A stretch of 64,000 nt of DNA from Rhabditoides inermis (GCA_963966185.1 CAWZYM010000301.1:310001-374000); one strand, 5' to 3'. Counted from the first letter of the stretch, positions 49,430 through 60,300 are shown. Notes: generated by a model not told the origin, from the sequence alone. Translations and numbers: made by a program.

Positions 49430-51008
49430 ATGTACCACAGGAAAGACGAGTTGTACAAGTACGTGTGCTGCATCTGTGTTATTTTTTGATTAGTATTTCA
49501 TCATAAACGTTTCAGGGTGGCTCGGAAGATACGACAACTTCTTCGTCGAAGGTCTTCGCAGCAGCGGAAGACCTACGTCACACACAACCGCGTCTCTATC
49601 CACCATCGTCGTCTGCTTTGCCAGCGTCGCCAAGTGGTGAGTCTTGGTCAAGCATTCGATTGTTGATCGCTAATTGATGTATGTACCGCAGGAAAGACGA
49701 GTTGTACAAGTACGTGTGCTGCATCTGTTTTATTTTTTGATTAGTATTTCATCATAAACGTTTCAGGGTGGCTCGGAAGATACGACAACTTCTTCGTCGA
49801 AGGTCTTCGCAGCAGCGGAAGACCTACGTCACACACAACCGCGTCTCTCTCCACCATCGTCGTCTGCTTTGCCAGCGTCGCCAAGTGGTGAGTCTTGGTC
49901 AAGCATTCGATTGTTGATCGCTAATTGATGTATGTACCGCAGGAAAGACGAGTTGTACAAGTACGTGTGCTGCATCTGTTTTATTTTTTGATTAGTATTT
50001 CATCATAAACGTTTCAGGGTGGCTCGGAAGATACGACAACTTCTTCGTCGAAGGTCTTCGCAGCAGCGGAAGACCTACGTCACACACAACCGCGTCTCTC
50101 TCCACCATCGTCGTCTGCTTTGCCAGCGTCGCCAAGTGGTGAGTCTTGGTCAAGCATTCGATTGTTGATCGCTAATTGATGTATGTACCGCAGGAAAGAC
50201 GAGTTGTACAAGTACGTGTGCTGCATCTGTTTTATTTTTTGATTAGTATTTCATCATAAACGTTTCAGGCTACGACAACTACTCCGTCCGACGTCTAGAC
50301 GGCATGCAATGCAACTGACTCTTGGACCTGGTACCTCTGCACGACTGGGGGATGGCAGAGACATACCACACGAAGATGTTCTTCTACTACGCGAGTTCAC
50401 TCGCACATTCGCACCATACGCTGACGTGTTCTACTTCCGATCTAATGTGAGTTTTTTAGGGGTATGTTTTAAAACTGTTTCCTTTTCAGATGACTCATAA
50501 AAATCGGGACCTCGAGATTGACAAGTTGTTGTCGGAAGTTGAGCTGCTCAATCTGTTCAAGCCTGTTAATGAGCAGACAACATGGAAGTTTGCTTCCATG
50601 CTCAAGAAGTACTCGTCTGTGAGTGATCAAATAATAATTTTTAACAAATTACGGTTCTGTTTTCTCTCTAAAATACATATTTTTTAGGAGAAACACTTCG
50701 AGGCTACCAAAAGTGGCAAGAATGGAACAGACGGCATCGAAGAGGAGTGGGAAAGAGACATTCTAGTAGCTGTCGGAGGAAAGACGGATGCACCTGCTTT
50801 CAAAGGAGGTATCGGCTCAAGCAAGGTTCCCTCTTTTGTTTCTTTCCGGTACTCCGAGGCTACTGAGAACAGCTGTGACCCTAATCTAGATATTGATTGT
50901 GATGAAAATTCTACCCTAGACTATGTGCAAGTACCCATTGATACTTATACACGTTATATGAAGACTATCAGCTACTGTAAAGAACTCGATTTGAAAGTTC
51001 TGTTTTGA
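49430..51008 (+). CDS. Transposon accessory protein, possibly Myb/SANT-like, 357 aa, 10 exons with three frame-rotating exon modules
   Basis: Proposed exons: 49430-49458, 49516-49636, 49692-49709, 49767-49887, 49943-49960, 50018-50138, 50194-50211, 50269-50446, 50490-50618, 50688-51008; every intron is GT-AG and the model is open throughout. Exons 2-7 are three near-identical 121+18-nt pairs. Because 139 is 3n+1, the copies are read in three different frames: a basic segment (KIRQLLRRRSSQQR), a Ser/Ala/Pro segment (TTTSSSKVFAAAEDL) and a mixed segment (WLGRYDNFFVEGL). Exon 8 starts like a fifth partial copy back in the first frame (LRQLLRPTSRR). Residues ~185-300 (EDVLLLREFTRTFAPY, then W-KFASMLKKY and SGKNGTDGIEEEWERDIL) loosely resemble Myb/SANT-like proteins that accompany Harbinger transposases. 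A shorter protein could start at ATG 50309. The final three exons are firmer than the modular part. Confidence 0.7.
49516..50268 (+). repeat. Three tandem 251-bp exon-intron modules
   Basis: Exactly 3 x 251 bp. Each copy is 121 nt exon, 55 bp intron (gtgagtcttgg ... gtaccgcag), 18 nt exon (gaaagacgagttgtacaa) and 57 bp intron (gtacgtgtgc ... acgtttcag). Copies differ by single bases (for example ctctatcc in the first). A founder copy lies in the left TIR, a partial one in exon 8, and the right TIR has only the founder, so amplification took place on one side. The 139 exonic nt contain no TAA, TAG or TGA in any frame; the introns contain several. Confidence 0.92.
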
Positions 51009-51111
51009 TAAATGATTCGTGCTCTTCTTTTGTGCCCCTAGTTTGTTTTATAAGCGTACATGTCGTGAATATCTGATTTGAATATAGTGATTATGACAAA
51101 AAATATATAAG

Positions 51112-52542
51112 ATGGTGCACCCTCTGGTGCATGCTCGCTGGATTCAACGCTTGAGGAACAGAGCAGCAAACCGACGTCGTCGTTCTCGTTTCTTCCGAGA
51201 TCGCATTAGCAATCGTCTTCACGAGATCGATTTCATCATACGGTACATGTTGGAACGTTTTCTTTAGTTGTTATCGCTTACAGTTATCGCATGTCGCGCA
51301 GCCAGGTTGAGATAATTGCACAGATGATTGCTCCTCGTATAAAAGCAACACGCGTAGACAAGAATACTATTTCGGTTAGTTTTTTTTATCATTAACTCAT
51401 TACATCAAATGAAAAAAACGGGAAATGGTATTATGTTATTGTTAGGTTGTGGATCGTCTTCTGATCTTCGTGCGCTACCTCGGTGGTTCTGGGAGGTTTG
51501 ACCTTCTCGGAGACGGAGCTGGAGTGTCCAAGTCGTCGGCACACGAACATGTCTTTCGGGTCGCTGCTGCTCTCGTTGACCTCGGCAGAAGTGCGATTTC
51601 CTGGCCAACGACAAGTACCGGAATGAGGTTTTCTTCATGTTTGGTGTTTGTATTTCGATATAGATTCATGGAACACGTCAATAGCCGCCGTCAAGGAATC
51701 CGTCTTGTTTGTGGACTCCTTGATGGAGTTCACATCAAAGTCAGGAAATACTCCCGCGCAGACTCCAATACTTTCTGTGACAGGTAATTTTCGTTGTAAT
51801 ATTATTCCTTAATTTGATTGTGCAGGAAGAAGAACTTCAGTCTTCTCTTTCTGGCAGTGTCGGATGTGGCTGGTCGATTGTTGTGGTTGTCTAACGCTTA
51901 CCCGGGTAGAAAATGCAAACTTGATAAACAATATGATTCTGAAGCTCTGTTTTAGGAGGAATGCATGACGCTGCCGCTTTGCGCCAGTCGGACTTGTGGA
52001 CAGCATTCGAGCAACAGGGATTTTCTCCTTTTCCGAACGCTATCATTTTGGCTGACAAGGCGTTTCCTCTGCGCGAATGGTGGTCTTTTATTGAAACATA
52101 GATGGTTTGATTGGTTGACGCTATTTAACTCTAGGCTCATCTCTCCTTTTCACCGTGCACCCGCAGGATCTAGAGAGGCGAGGTTCAACTACCGTTTGAG
52201 CAGCACGCGGATGGGAATTGAGCAGACGTTCGGATAGTGAATAACCTATTATTATCAAAAGTAATTTTTTTCTTCAGTGTGAAAAATCTCTTTCCTCTGC
52301 TAGGAGAGACTCTCACGGTGCGCAGTGCAGATGACGCGGCCACTGTCGTCGAAGCGGCTTTCGTTCTTGCCGCTAAGATCAGATCGTTTCGAGGACACTC
52401 TGTCGAGGAGATGCGTGGTGTACGCACGTTTGACCCCAACACTCGTCTTCCTCCGTATGTGGCTCCACCTATTCCACCGAGGCTGAATGCAAGAGACAGA
52501 AGGAACTGGCCCGCGACAGCTCGCCGACTTTCACTCATGTGA
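51112..52542 (+). CDS. PIF/Harbinger-type DDE transposase, 364 aa, 8 exons
   Basis: Exons 51112-51242, 51284-51374, 51446-51627, 51664-51783, 51826-51905, 51956-52079, 52135-52236, 52278-52542, joined in frame by seven GT-AG introns of 36-71 bp. An N-terminal basic stretch (RAANRRRRSRFFRDR) and a predicted helix-turn-helix region (~75-120) precede the catalytic core. D155 lies in GLLDGVHIKV, D235 in IILADKAFPLREWL and E272 in STRMGIEQTFGYVKNLF; these are the D, D and E of the DDE_Tnp_4/Harbinger fold, with a D-E spacing of 37. PGGMHDA after the first aspartate is also typical. The 36-bp intron at 51628-51663 is a multiple of three without a stop, so it may be retained. It starts 104 bp after the accessory gene. 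No inactivating change was seen. Confidence 0.9.
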
Positions 52543-52556
52543 ATGTTTCAAATGTT

Positions 52557-52562
52557 AATAAA
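52557..52562 (+). terminator. AATAAA poly(A) signal of the transposase gene
   Basis: AATAAA 15 bases after the transposase stop codon. It faces the minus-strand signal at 52605-52610, so the two transcripts converge within about 50 bp. Confidence 0.7.
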
Positions 52563-52604
52563 AAGTTACATGACCATATAAAACATTGTTATGGGTGCGA
52601 CAAC

Positions 52605-52610
52605 TTTATT
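52605..52610 (-). terminator. AATAAA poly(A) signal of the minus-strand gene
   Basis: TTTATT on the + strand reads AATAAA on the - strand, about 145 bases after that gene's stop codon. The stretch between (52611-52753) is AT-rich 3' untranslated sequence. Confidence 0.6.
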
Positions 52611-52753
52611 TAGGTTTCCTAACAACACAAAACAACATAACAAGATAACAATAATACTCTTACAAATATACTCACAACAATGTACACAGAAAAGATATTT
52701 TGGACTAATGTTCACAAATACGACGACAAATGATTGTGGTTAAAAGAAAAATC

Positions 52754-53855
52754 TCACTTCTTTTTTCTTTTTAGGGGGATGATACCGTCCATGACCTCCT
52801 TGGGACATTCCAGCTTCATCTCGCTTGCAATCTTGTATGACTTCACTCGCCGGTAGAACAACTCCACTCTCTTGGCAACAGCTAAACGACTTATGTCAGG
52901 ACCAACAGAGATGACATGTGAACTCACCATCTATTCCGTATAAATCAATGTTCCTGGAGAGCTCTGGATGTGTCTCCCTGCTGACAGGGACAGACTCGAC
53001 AGACCGCATCACCTCGTGGTCATTAACCGAGAAAGTCCCAGGTGACATGGAGTCACGGTCGAGTGCTCGGGCACGCGAACATCCCGCCTCGTCCTTGGAA
53101 GAGCACATAGGCCATGCTTCTAGTGGAAGAGAGACTGCCGTAGACGCCGACACAGGGTTGTCTTGCTCCACGTCCTGCTTGTCCTGCTTGTCCTTGTCCT
53201 GCTCGTCCTGCTGCTGTACACTCTCGTCTTCCTTCTCCCCCTCTTCTTTCTGTGCTTCTAGATTTCTGTCCTTCACTTCCTGCTCTTTCTGCAAATCGTC
53301 GACTCCCTCCTTCTCCTTGTCCTGCAAACAATTAATTTGAGAAAAACAATCCAGAAAAAAAACTCACTCCTTTGTATTGTAGCTCCCAGGGGCGAATTGT
53401 AATATCACTCCTCTCCTTCAACCGAACAGAGAGACGACGCTCCTAAAGGCATATCACAGTTTGATGAAAGATGAAAAAAAATACCATGACATAGTTCCTG
53501 ATAGGGTAGAGTACAGCACGCGATATAGATCTGTAGGCGCTGGTCCAGACATTTCTGTCCAACTTCTCGGGAGGTGCATCGTCGTACGCGCCGTTCTCAA
53601 AGAGAAACGTCCACAGAAGACGATTCTTAATCATCTTCTCATCACGATCACCCTGCAATGAATATCACATAAGTATTGCAGAGATCAATGTATATGAATA
53701 TTTACCTCTTTTCTGCAATCTGTGAGTAGGCAGATAGTTTTAGAAAGGAACGACTCGTAACGGACCCTTTCTGTATCCCGAAATGGCATGTCACTTCGCT
53801 TTTTGTCATTTAGACACTTCTTGATAACGGCGATCTCTGCCTTCGACAGAGACAT
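52754..53855 (-). CDS. Unrecognised transposon protein, 302 aa, 5 exons (acidic/Q-rich middle, basic tail)
   Basis: Minus-strand exons 53706-53855, 53491-53652, 53368-53442, 52928-53321, 52754-52881; four GT-AG introns of 45-53 bp, continuous frame. I do not recognise the family. Residues 1-129 look folded and helical (SKAEIAVIKKCLNDKK, MIKNRLLWTFLFENGAYDD, SISRAVLYPIRNY). Residues ~130-185 are strongly charged (QQQDEQDKDKQDKQDVEQD) and probably disordered or coiled-coil. The end is basic (PLKRKKK), which could be a nuclear localisation signal. The start is the first ATG in frame; an upstream stop limits extension. It begins 29 bp inside the right TIR edge, so the TIR probably supplies its promoter and 5' leader. 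It could be a DNA-binding or transposase-partner protein; that is inference from position only. Confidence 0.75.
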
Positions 53856-53884
53856 ATCGGTTGCTTGGTGAATACGCACTCACC

Positions 53885-54758
53885 CCACCCTGAAACGTTT
53901 ATGATGAAATACTAATCAAAAAATAACACAGATGCAGCACACGTACTTGTACAACTCGTCTTTCCTGTGGTACATACATCAATTAGCGATCAACAATCGA
54001 ATGCTTGACCAAGACTCACCACTTGGCGACGCTGGCAAAGCAGACGACGATGGTGGAGAGAGACGCGGTTGTGTGTGACGTAGGTCTTCCGCTGCTGCGA
54101 AGACTCCGGACGAAGTAATACTTACAGCGAGACAAGCGTGGAACGGCCGAGGCCGAGTCGCTCGGCCTCCTTCAAAGCATACGTTATAAACAATACCAGA
54201 AACGTATAAACTATGTTCAAGATGCAAACGGAATGTTTCGCAGTTTGAAAATGTTCGCAAATGAAAACTTTTTACAGACAAATTTGTTTTGTTTTGCAAG
54301 AAATCAGACGATTTCGGCCACATTTTGTTATTTTTCGGAAAATGTTAACATTCCGTTTGAATCTTGAAAATAGTTATAAACTACTCACAATTACCGCGAA
54401 TAAAACCAATTAAAACAACGACATCAACAAAAACAACATCATATTACGAAAACAATACGTAAATAAATAATTTTGAACGACTCCGTTCTTCCGCCGTGTG
54501 TTCTAGTTTTAACCGTCTTCCTTTCGGGACGGAAAAAGCGTATTGGAAAATCCATTGAAAAAGTGGAATCCACTTGTGGAAAAGTGAAGTTTTTCACTGG
54601 AGAAATGGAAAATCCAGCGAAAAACTGGATGTTCCACTGGAAAACTGGATGTTCCACTGGAAAACTGGATTTTCCACCTGGAAAATCCAGTTTTCCACTG
54701 GAAAACTGGATTTTCCAGGTGGAAAATGGATTTTCCAGTAACGTGTTAGGACAGGATC
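53885..54758 (-). repeat. Right terminal inverted repeat, 874 bp
   Basis: Reverse complement of 48647-49520, with no length difference. The leader exon and its intron donor are conserved here too, facing the minus-strand gene. Splicing that leader to the TIR-edge acceptor gives a short upstream frame that stops at once (GTG GGG TGA), so the gene proper starts at 53855. Confidence 0.92.
54669..54727. repeat. 59-bp palindrome near right transposon end
   Basis: Mirror image of 48678-48736, with 29-bp arms around one base. Confidence 0.85.
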
Positions 54759-54761
54759 AGT
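54759..54761. other. Right target-site duplication (AGT)
   Basis: AGT directly after the last TIR base, followed by ttatcagtag of the satellite. Confidence 0.9.
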
Positions 54762-55735
54762 TTATCAGTAGATCAGTAAAAATAAGAATATATCGATCAC
54801 TGCTACTGATATGCATTTTCTCCGACCTTCTGATCGTTCACTTTCTCGTATGCACATAGAAAGCGCTCCGGCACGCTCCGCGCGCCTCCGCGGTCATAGT
54901 TTATCAGTAGATCAGTAAAAATAAAAATATATCGATCACTGCTACTGATATGCATTTTCTCCGACCTTCTGATCGTTCACTTTCTCGTATGCACATAGAA
55001 AGCGCTCCGGCACGCTCCGCGCGCCTCCGCGGTCATAGTTTATCAGTAGATCAGTAAAAATAAGAATATATCGATCACTGCTACTGATATGCATTTTCTC
55101 CGACCTTCTGATCGTTCACTTTCTCGTATGCACATAGAAAGCGCTCCGGCACGCTCCGCGCGCCTCCGCGGTCATAGTTTATCAGTAGATCAGTAAAAAT
55201 AAGAATATATCGATCACTGCTACTGATATGCATTTTTTCCGACCTTCTGATCGTTCACTTTCTCGTATGCACATAGAAAGCGCTCCGGCACGCTCCGCGC
55301 GCCTCCGCGGTCATAGTTTATCAGTAGATCAGTAAAAATAAGAATATATCGATCACTGCTACTGATATGCATTTTCTCCGACCTTCTGATCGTTCACTTT
55401 CTCGTATGCACATATGTAGAAAGCGCTCCGGCACGCTCCGCGCGCCTCCGCGGTCAAAATATGTCAGTAGATCAGTAATAATAAGAATATATCGATCACT
55501 GCTACTGATATGCATTTTCTCCGACCTTCTGATCGTTCACTTTCTCGTATGCACACAGAAAGCGCTCCGGCACGCTCCGCGCACCTCCGCGGTCAAAACC
55601 GATCAGTATATCAGCAATTATAACAATATATTGATCACTGCTACTGATATGCATTTTCTCCGACTCTTCGATTTTTCACTCTCTCGTATGCACGTAGAGA
55701 GCGCTCCGGCACACTCCGCGGTAAAAGCCTATCAG
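54762..55735 (+). repeat. A-monomer array, about 7 units, highly homogeneous
   Basis: Five to six nearly identical units with atatcgatcactgctactga and ccgaccttctgatcgttcac; the cga and ttc variants are shared by all. One unit at 55411 carries cacatatgtagaaag. The homogeneity points to very recent local amplification next to the transposon insertion. Confidence 0.88.
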
Positions 55736-55813
55736 TAGCTGGTTGACAATTACTGTTTATTATAGATACAAGTATAATTTATAGTTATCACTGGTCTAAT
55801 ATTATAAAATAAA

Positions 55814-55866
<53 letters not shown>

Positions 55867-56135
55867 CAACTGGTTGACAATTATTATTGATTTTAGATCC
55901 AAGTAGGCTTCTTAGTTATCATTAATCTAAAATCATAATATATAAGAGAGAGATAGAGGAAGAGAGGGAGAGAAAGAGAAAGAGAGAGACAGAGAGAGAG
56001 AGAGAGAGATAGAGAGAGAGAGAGCATTTTTTCGTCGACAGATTGGCTGGCAGCTCTACCATCTCGCCACACACGCTCCGGCACGTTCCGCGCAACTTTG
56101 TATCACTGATCTAATATCATGAAATATATATATAT

Positions 56136-56188
<53 letters not shown>
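55735..56188 (+). repeat. Triple link/(GA)n block preceding core 12
   Basis: Link and GA (55817-55862), second link and GA (55944-56024), then a short core-like fragment (gattggctggcagctctacc, ctcgccacacacgctccggc at 56030-56095), a (TA) stretch and a third GA tract (56137-56188). The core-like fragment resembles gactggcagctggcgcactc of complete cores and is probably a relic of a deleted core. Confidence 0.82.
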
Positions 56189-56190
<2 letters not shown>

Positions 56191-57360
56191 GAAGACATGA
56201 GGGATGAGAAAAGGAGAAGGTCGAGCGTACCACATAGTAGCACTCTTTCGCCTCGCCTCACTTCCCTGATTGAACATAGAATGACATGAGTGCATATAGT
56301 TAGTAATGTTTTATTGTATGTGCTCAGAAAATAAAAATTGCACAGTTTGTTGGAGTGTGGTGAGCTGTTTCGTAGTCCGTGGTGATGTTCTCGCTCATTT
56401 GCTTTTTCTCTGACATCAGACAGACTGGCAGCTGGCGCACTCTCACCTCGCCACACTCTCTCGTTGCGGGGCAATAAAACGACGTCGATTAGAGGAATTT
56501 AACTGATAGCGGGCGTCAGAGGTCACAAAAAAAAGCAAATTTTGGTAGAAGTGTAGTGGCCACCTATATACATGTTGTAGTGAAGGGAGACCTTACACGG
56601 TTGCTTAGTTTTCTTGAACAGCCCGCGACAACTGTTTGGTGTCGCCTCGCCTCGACTAAATCACTTCGTGAAAGGAAACCAGGAGGATTTATAAAAAGAT
56701 TACGGGCAGATTTGTAGGTGAGGGAGTGTAGAGGAGTGACGTCGAAACCGTTTCTCAAAAGATGAAGTCTGCGATTCGCAGTACTCGTTCTTGTAAGGTC
56801 TACTCGCCGCACCCGATTAGTCAGTGACCCGTCTCTTCATCTGACACACTGTCTCGCTGCTTTTCTGTCTGACTCTCTCTGATTACGCGCTATTTCGTCG
56901 GACTTTCTGGAGCTTATAGCTCCGCGGATATGAGAGATAACGAGCTGAAAATTGGAATCCTGCATCTCGGGACCGAGACCATCGGATCGATGTCACGTTT
57001 GGCTAGATAGGAGTAGTGGGTGGCGCGGTAGAGCGATGTATGGACAGACACCATAGGGCATTTTGCACACACAGGCGCAGCGGCGCTGCGACTAGCGCGC
57101 TTCGCGCGCTAGAAATATAGGTATAAAATAGAGGAGAAAATTATCTATCGATAGATATATGGATTGACTTGATATGTGCTCTGGAAGTGCTATTAGGAGC
57201 TGTGCTAGAAGCGCTGTTGTCAGTCTTCCAGTAGATGACTGATCTTTATTTATTTCCTTTTTTTATTTACAGTAATTTTAAATTATTAGAAAGTGTCACA
57301 GTCTATCTGGTTGATAGTATCTGGTTGACTGTTTTTCTACAGATGTATTTACTATGCTCA
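56189..57360 (+). repeat. Core module copy 12 with tail
   Basis: Hairpin at 57092-57112, preceded by a second palindrome in its tightest form (cgcagcg g cgctgcg). It lacks the gcacaattgactgtct segment present in most copies (gctcatttgctttttctctg). A minus-strand 82-codon frame at 56564-56812 is open. Confidence 0.9.
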
Positions 57361-60300
57361 TAGAAGGCGCTCCGGCAGGCTCCGCTGTCAGAGCATATCA
57401 GTAGATCAGTAATAAAAATAACAATAATGATCACTGATACTGATTTGCATTTTCTCCTACTCTCTGATATTTTACTCTCTCGTATGCACATGGAGGGCGC
57501 TCCGGCACGCTTCGCGCGCCTCCGCGGTCAAAGCCGATCAGTGAATCAGTAATTATAATAATATACTGATCACTGATACTGATATGCCTTCTCTCCTACT
57601 CTCTGATCTTTTCCTCTCTCGTACGCACATAGAAAGCGCTCCGGCACGCTTCGCGCGCATCCGCGGTCAAAGCCGATCAGTAGATCAGTAATTATAATAT
57701 TATACTGATCACTGATACTGATATGTTTTCTCTCCTACTCTCTGATCTTTTCCTCTCTCGTACGCACATAGAAAGCGCTCCGGCACGCTTCGCGCGCATC
57801 CGCGGTCAAAATATATCAGTAGATCAGTAATAGTAAAAATGCATTGATCACTGCTACTGATATGAATTTTCTCCGACTCTCTGAGCTTTCTTTCTCTTGT
57901 ATGCACATAGAAAGCGCTCCGGCACGCTCCGCGCGCCTCCGCGGTCAAATTCTATCAGTAGGTCAGTAATAGTAAGAATGCATTGATCACTGCTACTGAT
58001 ATGAATTTTCTCCGACTCTCTGATCTTTCTTTCTCTCGTATGCACATAGAAAGCGCTCCGGTACGCTCCGCGCGCCTCCGCGGTCAAATTCTATCAGTAG
58101 ATCAGTAATAGTAAGAATGCATTGATCACTGCTACTGATATGAATTTTCTCCGACTCTCTGATCGTTCACTTTCTCGTATGCACATAGAAAGCGCTCCGG
58201 CACGCTCCGCGCGCCTCCGCGGTCAAAATATATCAGTAGATCAGTAATAGTAAGAATGCATTGATCACTGCTACTGATATGAATTTTCTCCGACTCTCTG
58301 ATCTTTCTTTCTCTCGTATGCACATAGAAAGCGCTCCGGCACGCTCCGCGCGCCTCCGCGGTCAAAATATATCAGTAGATCAGTAATAGTAAGAATGCAT
58401 TGATCACTGCTACTGATATGAATTTTCTCCGACTCTCTGATCTTTCTTTCTCTCGTATGCACATAGAAAGCGCTCCGGCACGCTCCGCGCGCCTCCGCGG
58501 TCAAAATATATCAGTAGATCAGTAATTATAATATTATACTGATCACTGATACTGATATGCCTTCTCTCCTACTCTCTGATCTTTTACTCTCTCGTACGCA
58601 CATAGAAAGCGCTCCGGCACGCTTCGCGCGCATCCGCGGTCAAAATATATCAGTAGATCAGTAATAGTAAGATTGCATTGATCACTGCTACTGATATGAA
58701 TTTTCTCCGACTCTCTGATCGTTCACTTTCTCGTATGCACATAGAAAGCGCTCCGGCACGCTTCGCGCGCCTCCGCGGTCAAAATATATCAGTAGATCAG
58801 TAATAGTAAGAATGCATTTATCACTGCTACTGATATGAATTTTCTCCGAATCTCTGATCTTTCACTCTCTCGTATGCACATAGAAAGCGCTCCGGCACGC
58901 TCCGCGCGCCTCCGCGGTCAAAATATATCAGTAGATCAGTAATTATAATATTATACTGATCACTGATACTGATATGCCTTCTCTCCCACTCTCTGAGCTT
59001 TTACTCTTTCGTACGCACATAGAAAGCGCTCCGGCACGCTTCGCGCGCATCCGCGGTCAAAATATATCAGTAGATCAGTAATAGTAAGAATGCATTGATC
59101 ACTGCTACTGATATGAATTTTCTCCGACTCTCTGATCTTTCTTTCTCTCGTATGCACATAGAAAGCGCTCCGGCACGCTCCGCGCGCCTCCGCGGTCAAA
59201 ATATATCAGTAGATCAGTAATAGTAAGAATGCATTGATCACTGCTACTGATATGAATTTTCTCCGACTCTCTGATCTTTCTTTCTCTCGTATGCACATAG
59301 AAAGCGCTCCGGCACGCTCCGCGCGCCTCCGCGGTCAAAATATATCAGTAGATCAGTAATTATAATATTATACTGATCACTGATACTGATATGCCTTCTC
59401 TCCTACTCTCTGATCTTTTACTCTCTCGTACGCACATAGAAAGCGCTCCGGCACGCTTCGCGCGCATCCGCGGTCAAAATATATCAGTAGATCAGTAATA
59501 GTAAGAATGCATTGATCACTGCTACTGATATGAATTTTCTCCGACTCTCTGATCGTTCACTTTCTCGTATGCACATAGAAAGCGCTCCGGCACGCTTCGC
59601 GCGCCTCCGCGGTCAAAATATATCAGTAGATCAGTAATAGTAAGAATGCATTTATCACTGCTACTGATATGAATTTTCTCCGAATCTCTGATCTTTCACT
59701 CTCTCGTATGCACATAGAAAGCGCTCCGGCACGCTCCGCGCGCCTCCGCGGTCAAAATATATCAGTAGATCAGTAATTATAATATTATACTGATCACTGA
59801 TACTGATATGCCTTCTCTCCCACTCTCTGAGCTTTTACTCTTTCGTACGCACATAGAAAGCGCTCCGGCACGCTTCGCGCGCATCCGCGGTCAAAGCCGA
59901 TCAGTAGATCAGTAATAGTAAGAATGCATTAATCACTGCTACTGATATGAATTTTCTCCGACTCTCTGATCTTTCTTTCTCTCGTATGCACATAGAAAGC
60001 GCTCCGGCACGCTCCGCGCGCCTCCGCGGTCAAAATATATCAGTAGATCAGTAATAGTAAGAATGCATTGATCACTGCTACTGATATGAATTTTCTCCGA
60101 CTCTCTGATCTTTCTTTCTCTCGTATGCACATAGAAAGCGCTCCGGCACGCTCCGCGCGCCTCCGCGGTCAAAATATATCAGTAGATCAGTAATTATAAT
60201 ATTATACTGATCACTGCTACTGATATGAATTTTCTCCGACTCTCTGATCGTTCACTTTCTCGTATGCACATAGAAAGCGCTCCGGCACGCTCCGCGCGCC

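Larger units (their letters stand above)
48647..49520 (+). repeat. Left terminal inverted repeat, 874 bp
   Basis: Matches the reverse complement of 53885-54758 over the same length. In order it holds a 59-bp palindrome in ggaaaa/ttttcc repeats (48678-48736), a further run of ttttccagtgga motifs, a subterminal inverted repeat (49031-49058 with 49168-49195), and a short exon with two overlapping ATGs (49426, 49430) followed by a GT-AG intron ending at the inner TIR edge. It presumably holds the promoter of the accessory gene; no TATA box is claimed. A 114-codon frame (49082-49426) occurs here and, identically, in the right TIR. Confidence 0.92.
48647..54758. mobile_element. PIF/Harbinger-like DNA transposon, 6112 bp, apparently intact
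   Basis: The element has 874-bp terminal inverted repeats, begins gatcctgtcctaacacg and is flanked by AGT on both sides (48644-48646, 54759-54761). The satellite at 54891-54910 reads cggtcatagtttatcagtag, exactly the left flank joined to the right flank with one AGT, so the empty site is confirmed within the window. A 3-bp duplication and a DDE transposase with the IEQTFG motif fit the PIF/Harbinger superfamily. It carries three genes: accessory (+), transposase (+), unknown (-). Known PIF/Harbinger TIRs are usually tens of bases, so 874 bp is unusual. The TIRs look identical where I compared them, suggesting a young insertion. Confidence 0.92.

Noticed and set aside
52231..52280. Apparent stop (TTC GGA TAG) in the transposase after the IEQTFG motif
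   Set aside because: A GT-AG intron at 52237-52277 removes it and restores the expected FGYVKNLF, so it is not an inactivating mutation.
51405..52538. Antisense frames opposite the transposase (51405-51681, 51809-52140, 52185-52538)
   Set aside because: Shadows of the coding strand; none makes a spliced model.
52918..53340. Plus-strand 140-codon Ser/Cys-rich frame and the 92-codon minus frame over 52918-53340
   Set aside because: Alternative frames of the acidic Q-rich exon of the minus-strand gene, which has consistent splice sites and a defined end.
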